Positions 57,158 to 64,000 of a stretch of DNA of 64,000 nt are shown piece by piece. Numbering within the stretch: position 1 is the first letter of the stretch; each line of letters begins with the position of its first letter. The notes beneath the pieces were generated by a model, which was not told the DNA's origin, did not search any database, and saw nothing but the letters and a program-made list of their open reading frames with translations. This stretch comes from Winogradskyella algicola. GTDB lineage: Bacteria; Bacteroidota; Bacteroidia; Flavobacteriales; Flavobacteriaceae. The position numbers and the translations under genes are program-made. The stretch is taken from positions 159,266-223,265 of the forward strand of contig NZ_SZQF01000008.1 in the NCBI RefSeq assembly GCF_005869935.1, in the 5' to 3' direction.

Positions 57158-57875
57158 TATTAAACGTGTATGTTTATGGTCTGGACCAAGAAATATATCA
57201 ACTGCATTGATGTATTCTTTTGCACAACGTAAGGATACAAAAGTGTTTGATGAACCACTTTATGCCTATTACTTAAAGCATCATCCAGATGCGAATAGTT
57301 ATCATCCAGGCGCAGAAGAGATTATGAATACTATGGAATCTGATGGAGAAAAGGTGGTAGAAATGATGTTGAACAATACTGAAAAGCAAGTTTTGTTTTT
57401 CAAACAAATGACGCATCATCTCTTAGATTTAGATCGTTCATTCATGAAGGATACCATCAATATTATTTTAACTAGAAATCCTGTAGATATGTTACCATCT
57501 TTTGATAAAGTGATTCATAATCCTACAATTGATGATGTAGGTTATCAACTTCATATCGATCTTTTAAATTATTTTGAAAATCAAAGTATTCCTTTCAAGG
57601 TTATAAATTCTAAGCAAGTCCTTAAAAACCCTGAAGCTACACTACTCAAGTTATGTGAATTTGCAAACATTCCATTTGAAAAGTCTATGTTATCCTGGAA
57701 ACCACAAAAACGAGAGGAAGATGGTATTTGGGCAGATTATTGGTATCATAACGTTCATAAATCGAGTGGATTTCGAGAATATAAACCAAAAACAGAAGCT
57801 TTTCCAACACACCTAAATACCCTTTTAGAACAATGTTTACCTCATTATAATAGACTGATGGAGTATGCCATTTAG
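57150..57875 (+). CDS. Sulfotransferase-like P-loop protein paired with the aminotransferase
   Basis: TTG 57144 and ATG 57150 are in frame; I choose the ATG, 241 residues. N-terminal 'RVCLWSGPRNISTALMYSFAQRKDT' is a sulfotransferase-type 5'-phosphosulfate loop, then 'FDEPLYAYYL' and 'IILTRNPVDMLPSF' (3'-phosphate-binding). It may transfer sulfate or act as a small nucleotide-binding partner. The substrate is unknown. The start lies inside the aminotransferase gene, so the two are made together. Confidence 0.72.
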   Translation: MDNIKRVCLWSGPRNISTALMYSFAQRKDTKVFDEPLYAYYLKHHPDANSYHPGAEEIMNTMESDGEKVVEMMLNNTEKQVLFFKQMTHHLLDLDRSFMKDTINIILTRNPVDMLPSFDKVIHNPTIDDVGYQLHIDLLNYFENQSIPFKVINSKQVLKNPEATLLKLCEFANIPFEKSMLSWKPQKREEDGIWADYWYHNVHKSSGFREYKPKTEAFPTHLNTLLEQCLPHYNRLMEYAI

Positions 57876-57940
57876 CTCTTAAAAGAATGATAAAATAAGA
57901 CTAGAAAGACTAAAAATTGGTTATATTTCGTTATAAATCT

Positions 57941-59206
57941 ATGAACTTGAAAAAATTAACTTTCATATTATTTGCACTCTTTCTCAGTGTTAATGCATAC
58001 GCTTCATATATATTAATTCCAATGGATGCTGAATCTCAAGAAAATCATCTCAAGGCTTATGGAGTTACCTATTGGACTTTAGAGCGCGAACTCAAAGTAA
58101 ATTGGCTTTTAAATTATAGAGGAGGTTCGTTTTTGTTGCCTGATGCAGAAATCATTCAACGTGAATGTCAGATAAGAGGTGTATCTTTTGAAGTGATTTC
58201 AGACAGTAAAGCTAAAGAGATATTAGATGAAATTGCAAGTCCTGCAGTAAATCAAGAAGCGGTTGTATTAGAAAAAGCACCAAAGATTGCAGTCTACACA
58301 CCTTATGGAAAACAACCTTGGGACGATGCAGTAACTATGGTTTTGACCTATGCTGAAATTCCGTATGAAACTATTTACGATGAAGAAGTTCTTAACGATG
58401 AATTGTTACTTTATGATTGGTTACATCTTCATCACGAAGATTTTACAGGCCAGTATGGGAAATTTTACAGAACCTACCGTTCTGCAGCTTGGTATATTGA
58501 AGAAAAAAAGAATGCCGAAGAATTGGCAGAAAAACTAGGTTACGATAAGGTTTCAGAAGCAAAATTAGCAGTAGCCTTAAAAATTAGAGATTACGTAGTA
58601 GGTGGAGGTTTTATGTTTGCAATGTGCTCGGCAACCGATAGTTTTGATATTGCCTTATCGGCAGAAGGAGTAGATATTTGCGAACCTATGTTTGATGGTG
58701 ATGTAAGTGACCCAGGATATCAAAACAAAATAGATTACTCAAAAACATTTGCGTTTAAGGACTATGTCTTAGAAAGAAGCCCTAATGTTTATGAGTTTTC
58801 TTCAATTGATATGACGTCTAAACGTCAGATACCTTTTAAAACTGATTATTTTTCGTTGATGGAATACTCTGCTAAGTGGGATCCGATTCCTACGATGTTA
58901 ACACAAAATCATACATCTCTAGTAAAAGGATTTATGGGACAAACGACATCTTTTACAAGAGATGAAATAAAATCCAATGTATTAGTAATGGGCGAAAATA
59001 GAACTAATGGAGAAGCAAAATACATTCATGGAATTAAGGGTAAAGGCTTTTTTACATTCTATGGAGGTCACGATCCAGAAGATTATACACATAGAGTGGG
59101 AGACCCAAAGACAGAACTCGATTTACACCCAACATCGCCAGGTTATAGACTTATTTTAAATAATGTATTGTTTCCAGCAGCGAAGAAGAAAAAGCAGAAG
59201 ACTTAA
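57941..59206 (+). CDS. Secreted protein of unknown function, asparagine-synthetase-B-annotated family
   Basis: ATG 57941 (MNLKKLTFILFALFLS) is a better start than TTG-like codons before it; 421 residues. Signal peptide ends at NAYAS, followed by 'YILIPMDAESQENHLKAYGVTYW'. I recall homologues in databases named asparagine synthetase B, but no glutaminase N-terminal Cys2 or ATP-pyrophosphatase motif is visible. A nucleophile-elbow-like 'GGGFMFAMCSATDSFD' places Cys229 in a class-I-amidotransferase-like setting, and 'FFTFYGGHDPEDYTHR' has possible catalytic His residues. A periplasmic hydrolase or ThuA-like binding protein is as likely. The name should not be trusted. Confidence 0.65.
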   Translation: MNLKKLTFILFALFLSVNAYASYILIPMDAESQENHLKAYGVTYWTLERELKVNWLLNYRGGSFLLPDAEIIQRECQIRGVSFEVISDSKAKEILDEIASPAVNQEAVVLEKAPKIAVYTPYGKQPWDDAVTMVLTYAEIPYETIYDEEVLNDELLLYDWLHLHHEDFTGQYGKFYRTYRSAAWYIEEKKNAEELAEKLGYDKVSEAKLAVALKIRDYVVGGGFMFAMCSATDSFDIALSAEGVDICEPMFDGDVSDPGYQNKIDYSKTFAFKDYVLERSPNVYEFSSIDMTSKRQIPFKTDYFSLMEYSAKWDPIPTMLTQNHTSLVKGFMGQTTSFTRDEIKSNVLVMGENRTNGEAKYIHGIKGKGFFTFYGGHDPEDYTHRVGDPKTELDLHPTSPGYRLILNNVLFPAAKKKKQKT

Positions 59207-59224
59207 TAGGTAGTTTTATTATAA

Positions 59225-59647
59225 ATGAAATTCTTTCAAAAAGAGATTAGACTAGAAGCTTACCCAAGAGGTTTTCATCTCATTACTTCTAAAATAAAAA
59301 ATGCAATTCCTGAAATAAAAGAGATAAGAATAGGTCAGTTACAAGTTTTTATTAAGCATACATCAGCAAGTTTAACCATAAATGAAAATGCAGACCCAAC
59401 GGTAAGATTAGACTTTGAAAGTCATATTAATAAAATGGTGCCAGAAAATCAACCGTATTATAAACATACCTATGAAGGACCAGATGATTTGCCAGCACAT
59501 ATAAAAGCTTCTTTGTTAGGAACTTCGCTACAAGTACCAATTACTAATGGTAAACTAAATATGGGTATTTGGCAAGGCATATACCTCTGTGAGCATAGAA
59601 ATAATGCTTCAGGAAGACTGTTAGTCTTGACTGCTTTCGGCAATTAA
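59225..59647 (+). CDS. YjbQ family protein (UPF0047)
   Basis: ATG start, 140 residues. Small beta-barrel enzyme family with conserved 'HTSASLTINENADPTVRLDFE', 'HTYEGPDDLPAHIKASLLGTSLQVPI' and 'GIWQGIYLCEHRN', holding metal-binding His and Asp residues. The family is named secondary thiamine-phosphate synthase because some members have that activity when overproduced. The main role is not settled. Its 3' end overlaps the convergent HAD gene by 27 bases. Confidence 0.88.
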   Translation: MKFFQKEIRLEAYPRGFHLITSKIKNAIPEIKEIRIGQLQVFIKHTSASLTINENADPTVRLDFESHINKMVPENQPYYKHTYEGPDDLPAHIKASLLGTSLQVPITNGKLNMGIWQGIYLCEHRNNASGRLLVLTAFGN

Positions 59648-60424
59648 TAATTCTATTACTTTCTCTACACCAAAGTTATCATTTGTGTCGGTTTCAAAAT
59701 TCGCTGTAGCTTTAACAGCTTTATGTGCATTTGCCATTGCATAACTATATTTAGATAGCTTCAGCATTTCTAAATCGTTATTAAAGTCGCCAAAAACCAT
59801 AGTTTCAGAAGGTTTTATGTTATATCTGTTTTGCAGAAAAGAAAGCGCATTTCCTTTATCTGTGATAGATTCTGAAATATCAACCCAATTGTTCCCAGAC
59901 ACAACAACATTAAATTCTGGGCTCAAATGTTTTACGTGTGGGTAAATATAGCTTTCTGAATTTTTAGAATGATATAGCGCTATTTTTATAACGTCATCTT
60001 CTATTTCTTTTAACGAACTAATGGTTTTATTCATTGAATAATATTCAGAAAAAGTATTTACTATTTCTAAGGGTGTATTAAGAAAGTAAGCACGATGCTT
60101 AGTGCAAAATATAGGATATACATCTTTTATTTTAGAGACTAAATTATAAAGCTTATTTAATTTATTTGAATGGATATTGTTGCTAAGTAAGATTTCCTTG
60201 TTTTCTATAACAAGCCCTCCGTTTTCTGCTACAATTATTATGTCTTTTGTTATAGGGTGAAGTTTTTCTGTAATGCTATAATATGGTCTGCCACTAGCTG
60301 CAACAAATTTTATATTTAAAGACAGCATCTTTTTAAACAAATTAAAAAATCGCTGACTTACTTCGTGATTAGAATTTAGTAGTGTGCCATCCATATCGGA
60401 AACAACCAGTTTTACATGTTTCAT
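59621..60424 (-). CDS. Cof-type HAD-IIB hydrolase
   Basis: 267 residues. HAD motif I Asp10-x-Asp12 in 'VVSDMDGTLLNS', motif II Ser/Thr in 'VAASGRPYYS', and motif IV 'FGDFNNDLEMLKLS'; the cap type is IIB (Cof). These phosphatases act on sugar phosphates, riboflavin precursors or pyridoxal phosphate. Substrate unknown. Located at the end of the rplT operon but separated from it by a terminator. Confidence 0.87.
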   Translation of the reverse strand: MKHVKLVVSDMDGTLLNSNHEVSQRFFNLFKKMLSLNIKFVAASGRPYYSITEKLHPITKDIIIVAENGGLVIENKEILLSNNIHSNKLNKLYNLVSKIKDVYPIFCTKHRAYFLNTPLEIVNTFSEYYSMNKTISSLKEIEDDVIKIALYHSKNSESYIYPHVKHLSPEFNVVVSGNNWVDISESITDKGNALSFLQNRYNIKPSETMVFGDFNNDLEMLKLSKYSYAMANAHKAVKATANFETDTNDNFGVEKVIELLIAESSQD

Positions 60425-60456
60425 TTTTTGATTAGAGTATAAATTGATTCAATAAA

Positions 60457-60488
60457 AAAATCCGATTCAAATACATGAATCGGATTTT
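60457..60488 (-). terminator. Terminator of the thrS-infC-rpmI-rplT operon
   Basis: Perfect 13-base stem AAAATCCGATTCA/TGAATCGGATTTT with a 6-base loop. On the minus strand it ends in a T run (plus-strand A run from 60454). Located 38 bases after the rplT stop. Confidence 0.85.
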
Positions 60489-60526
60489 ATATAAGCGAAA
60501 TGTTGTTATTAATTTGGCTAAAAGCC

Positions 60527-60871
60527 TTACTTTACTTTGTTTACTATTGCTTCAAAAGCTTCTGGGTGATTCATAGCTAAATCTGCAAGAACCTTACGGT
60601 TCAATTCAATGTTGTTAGCTTTTAGTTTACCCATAAACTTAGAATAGCTCATTCCGTGTTGTCTTGCACCTGCATTTATACGCATAATCCATAACGCGCG
60701 GAATGTTCTTTTTTTGTTTCTACGGTCTCTGTACGAGTATTGCATCGCTTTGTCAACCGCATTTTTAGCTACTGTCCAAACGTTTTTACGTCTTCCCCAG
60801 TATCCTTTTGCTTGCTTAAGAACTTTTTTTCTTCTAGCTCTTTTTGCAACTGAATTTACTGATCTTGGCAT
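60527..60871 (-). CDS. rplT: 50S ribosomal protein L20
   Basis: 114 residues, full length. Basic N-terminal helix '[29 protein letters not shown]' and the globular '[38 protein letters not shown]' are characteristic. Binds 23S rRNA early in 50S assembly. In other bacteria L20 represses its own operon through mRNA mimics; the 103 bases before this gene could hold such a site, but I see no clear one. Last in the operon. Confidence 0.96.
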   Translation of the reverse strand: MPRSVNSVAKRARRKKVLKQAKGYWGRRKNVWTVAKNAVDKAMQYSYRDRRNKKRTFRALWIMRINAGARQHGMSYSKFMGKLKANNIELNRKVLADLAMNHPEAFEAIVNKVK

Positions 60872-60974
60872 TTCTTTAATTGTTTTTTGTAGTAGGCGAC
60901 CAAATCGTGGTACTTGCTAAATAATTTTGCCTAACTCCAGGGTTTATAAATTGTTTTAACCGATTAAAACGTTG

Positions 60975-61172
60975 TTACTTTAAACGTAACATTGTTTTAA
61001 TATTATCTTCGTCAGCCTTATGTACTAATGTATCATGAGTTAACGCAAGCTTACGCTTTTTAGACTTCTTTGTTAAGATATGACTTTTAAAAGCGTGCTT
61101 TCTTTTAATCTTACCAGTGCCAGTTAGTTTGAAACGTTTCTTAGCACTCGATTTTGTTTTCATTTTAGGCAT
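60975..61172 (-). CDS. rpmI: 50S ribosomal protein L35
   Basis: 65 residues, nearly all basic: '[36 protein letters not shown]', ending in [15 protein letters not shown]. Usual length for L35. Lies between infC and rplT as in most bacteria. Confidence 0.96.
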   Translation of the reverse strand: MPKMKTKSSAKKRFKLTGTGKIKRKHAFKSHILTKKSKKRKLALTHDTLVHKADEDNIKTMLRLK

Positions 61173-61209
61173 TTTGTCCTAGTTTTAATTTTACGTTTCG
61201 CTTATTTTT

Positions 61210-61239
61210 AATACACCACGACCTTAGTGACGGTGTATT
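61210..61239 (-). other. Intercistronic hairpin between infC and rpmI
   Basis: Perfect 8-base inverted repeat AATACACC/GGTGTATT with a 14-base loop, overlapping the infC stop. Possible RNA processing or attenuation structure, or mRNA stabiliser. No T run, so not a terminator. Confidence 0.35.
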
Positions 61240-61796
61240 TATTTGACTTTTTTAGGTGCAATGAACATAATCATTCGCTTACCTTCGAGTTTTGGCATTT
61301 GTTCAACTTTACCATATTCCTCAAGATCTTGCGCTAATCTTAATAATAAGATTTGTCCTTGCTCCTTAAATACTATTGATCGTCCTTTAAAAAATACAAA
61401 GGCTTTTAATTTTGCCCCGTCTTGTAAGAACTTTATAGCATGTTTCTTTTTAAATTCGTAATCATGGTCATCAGTTTGAGGGCCAAAACGAATTTCTTTT
61501 ACAACAACTTTAGAAGCTTTTGCTTTTAAAGCTTTTTCTCGTTTCTTTTGTTCGTAAAGAAACTTCTTATAATCCATAATCTTACAAACAGGAGGGTTTG
61601 CATTTGGCGAAATCTCAACAAGATCTAACCCTTGTTCGTCAGCCATGGATAATGCTTTTTTGATAGGATAAATGCCTACTTCAACATTTTCTCCTACAAC
61701 TCGAACTTCTTCAGTTCTAATTTTAGAATTTATACGATGTTTGTCCTCTTGGGCTTCTCGTCTATTGTAACTCCTTCTGTTTCTACGTATTGCTAT
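61239..61796 (-). CDS. infC: Translation initiation factor IF-3, non-AUG start
   Basis: ATG at 61646 would remove the first 50 residues and leave out half of the N-domain. Reading further upstream the same frame is open and gives [22 protein letters not shown]..., which fits IF-3, back to an ATA codon at 61796-61794 followed directly upstream by TAA (61799-61797). So the gene seems to begin with AUA, length 185 residues, normal for IF-3. E. coli infC begins with AUU and uses it for autoregulation. N-domain to about 80, C-domain after '[22 protein letters not shown]'. Confidence 0.85.
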   Translation of the reverse strand: MAIRRNRRSYNRREAQEDKHRINSKIRTEEVRVVGENVEVGIYPIKKALSMADEQGLDLVEISPNANPPVCKIMDYKKFLYEQKKREKALKAKASKVVVKEIRFGPQTDDHDYEFKKKHAIKFLQDGAKLKAFVFFKGRSIVFKEQGQILLLRLAQDLEEYGKVEQMPKLEGKRMIMFIAPKKVK

Positions 61797-61826
61797 GGCT
61801 TATATTTTTTAATTAAACTTTATTAT

Positions 61827-63764
61827 CTAAAAGCTTTTTAGGCTTTCCTTTATTTTTTTATTGATCATTTCGGTAAATTCAATAACACTTATTGTGCCAA
61901 GATCTTCTCCTCCATGTTGTCTAACAGTAATAGTGTTATCATTTTGTTCTTGCTCGCCAACAACTATAATGTAAGGAAATTTTTGCATTTCTGCTTCTCT
62001 AATTTTCTTCCCCACGGTTTCATTTCTATTATCAACGAGGGCGCGAATTTCGTTATTTTCTAGCAAATTTAAAACTTTTTCGGCGTATTTTTCATATTTC
62101 TCACTAACAGACAGTATCATAACCTGCTCTGGCATAAGCCAAAGTGGGAAGTTTCCACCTGTATGTTCCAGTAAAATTGCAACAAATCTTTCCATACTAC
62201 CAAATGGTGCTCTATGTATCATTACTGGTCTATGAAGCTCATTATCACTACCTTTATATGTTAAGTCAAAACGCTCAGGGAGGTTATAATCCACTTGGAT
62301 AGTACCCAGTTGCCATTGACGACCTAAAGCATCTTTAACCATAAAGTCTAATTTTGGACCATAAAAAGCGGCTTCACCAGTTTCAACAACATAATTCAAA
62401 CCTTTATCTTTAGCTGCATTAAGTATGGCCTGTTCAGCTTTTTCCCAATTTTCTTCACTACCAATATATTTTTCAGGTTTTTCAGGATCTCTTAATGATA
62501 CTTGGGCAGTAAAGTTTTCAAATCCCAGAGAGCCAAATACGTATAGAACCAAATCTATAACTTCTTTAAATTCTGCATCTAGTTGATCTGGTGTACAAAA
62601 AATATGTGCATCATCTTGAGTAAATCCTCTTACACGGGTTAAACCATGAAGCTCACCACTTTGCTCATATCTGTATACTGTGCCAAATTCAGCGAATCTT
62701 TTAGGTAATTCCTTATATGAATAAGGTCTATTATTATAAATCTCACAATGGTGTGGGCAATTCATTGGTTTTAAAAGAAATTCTTCACCTTCGGCAGGAG
62801 TATTTATGGGCTGAAAACTATCTTCGCCATATTTAGCAAAATGACCAGAAGTTACGTATAAGTCTTTATTACCAATATGTGGGGTAACAACCATTTCATA
62901 ACCAGCTTTTTTCTGAGCGGCCTTTAGAAAGTTCTCTAATCTTTCACGTAAAGCAGCACCCTTAGGAAGCCATAGCGGAAGACCTTGACCTACTTTTTGA
63001 GAAAAAGTGAAAAGTTCTAGTTCTTTTCCAAGTTTTCTATGATCTCTTTTCTTTGCTTCTTCTAATAAGTGAAGGTATTCGGTTAATTCTTTTTGTTTAG
63101 GGAAGGAAATACCATAAACTCTTGTTAATTGTTTTTCGTTTTCATCACCTTTATAATATGCACCTGCAACACTTAATATTTTCACAGCCTTAATAATACC
63201 AGTATTTGGAATATGTCCACCACGACACAAATCTGTAAAATTAGAGTGATCACAGAAACTTATAGAGCCATCATCAAGGTTTTCGATGAGGTCTACTTTA
63301 TATTCATTTTTTCCTTTATAATATGATAGAGCTTCAGCTTTAGAAACGTTACGCATTTTAAAATCATGTTTTCCGCGAGCTATTTCTATCATTTTGTTCT
63401 CAATGCTCTTAAAATCTTTTTCTGAAATTGAATCCTCACCTAGATCTACATCGTAATAAAATCCATTCTCAATAGCTGGCCCAACCCAAAGTTTTATATT
63501 AGGATAAAGTTCTTCTAGCGCTTGTGCCAAAACATGAGCCGAAGAATGCCAAAAAGCTTTCTTGCCTTCATCATCTCTCCATGTATATAGAGTAAGACTA
63601 CCATCAGTAGTTAATGGAGTGGTGGTTTCAACAATATTATCATTGAATTTTGCTGAAATAACATTACGCGCAAAACCTTCGCTAATATCTACAGCCACTT
63701 CATAAGGAGTTACATCTTTATCAAAAGATCTAACTGAACCATCAGGTAGAGTGATTTTAATCAT
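61827..63764 (-). CDS. thrS: Threonyl-tRNA synthetase
   Basis: 645 residues. TGS domain (1-60), second additional domain with the editing motif '[17 protein letters not shown]' and '[19 protein letters not shown]', class II core with '[48 protein letters not shown]' (zinc Cys and motif 2), motif 3 '[20 protein letters not shown]', and the C-terminal anticodon-binding domain. Full-length with editing. First gene of the operon with infC, rpmI, rplT; full-consensus promoter upstream. Confidence 0.96.
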   Translation of the reverse strand: MIKITLPDGSVRSFDKDVTPYEVAVDISEGFARNVISAKFNDNIVETTTPLTTDGSLTLYTWRDDEGKKAFWHSSAHVLAQALEELYPNIKLWVGPAIENGFYYDVDLGEDSISEKDFKSIENKMIEIARGKHDFKMRNVSKAEALSYYKGKNEYKVDLIENLDDGSISFCDHSNFTDLCRGGHIPNTGIIKAVKILSVAGAYYKGDENEKQLTRVYGISFPKQKELTEYLHLLEEAKKRDHRKLGKELELFTFSQKVGQGLPLWLPKGAALRERLENFLKAAQKKAGYEMVVTPHIGNKDLYVTSGHFAKYGEDSFQPINTPAEGEEFLLKPMNCPHHCEIYNNRPYSYKELPKRFAEFGTVYRYEQSGELHGLTRVRGFTQDDAHIFCTPDQLDAEFKEVIDLVLYVFGSLGFENFTAQVSLRDPEKPEKYIGSEENWEKAEQAILNAAKDKGLNYVVETGEAAFYGPKLDFMVKDALGRQWQLGTIQVDYNLPERFDLTYKGSDNELHRPVMIHRAPFGSMERFVAILLEHTGGNFPLWLMPEQVMILSVSEKYEKYAEKVLNLLENNEIRALVDNRNETVGKKIREAEMQKFPYIIVVGEQEQNDNTITVRQHGGEDLGTISVIEFTEMINKKIKESLKSF

Positions 63765-63789
63765 TATTAATTTATATGAATTTAGCCCA

Positions 63790-63819
63790 CAAAGATATAC
63801 CTATATATATAAAGGACAA
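63790..63819 (-). promoter_or_regulatory. Promoter of the thrS operon (TTG-N19-TATCTTTG)
   Basis: On the minus strand TTG (63819-63817; TTTG counting 63820), exactly 19 bases, TATCTTTG (63797-63790), 25 bases before the thrS ATG. With so short a leader there is no room for a T-box or a long autoregulatory structure. Confidence 0.75.
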
Positions 63820-63906
63820 AGTGAAGTTTTTAATAAAATTAAACTTGATGTAATGTGCTGAAATCCAATTCACTAAAAATTTCTTCAATAAAAGTTTAAA
63901 AAGAAT

Positions 63907-63936
63907 TTGGTGGTAATGAAAAGGGTTTTATATTTG
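63907..63936 (+). promoter_or_regulatory. Rightward promoter at the window edge (TTG-N19-TATATTTG)
   Basis: TTG 63907-63909 (TTTG counting 63906), exactly 19 bases, TATATTTG 63929-63936. It points out of the window to the right. A short frame from ATG 63956 is open to the end (15 codons) but too short to judge, so the product is unknown. Confidence 0.7.
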
Positions 63937-64000
63937 CAGCCCCTAAACGGACACAATGTGGCAGGTTTGGGTAAGTTCATTCACACAAAGCGGCATTAAA

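Noticed and set aside
63956..64000. Short open frame at the right edge behind the strong promoter
   Set aside because: Only 15 codons are visible and the residues fit no family I recognise; could be leader sequence.

Overview
The window looks like chromosome of a member of the Bacteroidota, family Flavobacteriaceae, probably marine and yellow-orange pigmented. Evidence: low GC; many TTG starts and no clear Shine-Dalgarno sites; promoters of the TTG-N19-TAnnTTTG type that is specific to this phylum; a type IX secretion sorting tail; PorV/PorQ and Lnb homologues; a flavobacterial set of carotenoid genes. Nothing points to a plasmid or phage. I see no insertion sequence, CRISPR array or rRNA operon.

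Layout. 1-10665: cell-surface polysaccharide locus with glycosyltransferases (one cut at the window edge, one broken by an in-frame stop), an exostosin-like enzyme, an acyltransferase, a transglutaminase-like protein, a Wzy/O-antigen-ligase-like polymerase and a WcaJ-type initiating sugar-phosphate transferase. 10668-18020: envelope genes (lnb, PorV/PorQ-like, pssA, TerC, lptB, tatC, kdsD). 18111-24744: recQ, a small accessory stretch with a hypothetical gene and a broken T9SS cargo gene, a VOC protein, a cyclophilin-FKBP fusion and an HExxH secreted protein. 24835-26658: crtY and two small genes. 26896-32068: three parvulin-type chaperones and a MoxR ATPase. 32480-36121: aconitase, a Crp/Fnr regulator and a TlpA thioredoxin. 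36178-42711: carotenoid cluster with a MerR regulator that carries the cobalamin-binding residues of the light sensor CarH. 42820-43099: two tRNAs. 43231-59647: housekeeping and envelope genes (aroK, a small S4/methyltransferase/PRT operon, an FKBP lipoprotein, split transketolase, tgt, an LptF/G permease, accA, dnaB, a class IV aminotransferase with a sulfotransferase-like partner). 59621-63764: HAD hydrolase and the thrS-infC-rpmI-rplT operon.

How the genes work together. CrtB and CrtI make lycopene, CrtY cyclises one end, CrtZ hydroxylates the ring, and CruF, CrtD and a CrtA-type 2-hydroxylase modify the open end. This predicts a myxol/saproxanthin-type monocyclic carotenoid, probably induced by light through an adenosylcobalamin-dependent repressor. 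GGPP synthase (crtE) is not in the window. The parvulins, the FKBP lipoprotein, Lnb, LptB and the LptF/G permease belong to outer-membrane, lipoprotein and LPS biogenesis.

Main points for a second look: the CarH-like regulator with an inverted repeat inside its own promoter; a tRNA-guanine transglycosylase lacking all three zinc cysteines; infC apparently starting at AUA; two genes broken by single in-frame stops plus a possible frameshifted small membrane protein; the overlapping aminotransferase/sulfotransferase pair; and five promoters with identical 19-base spacing.
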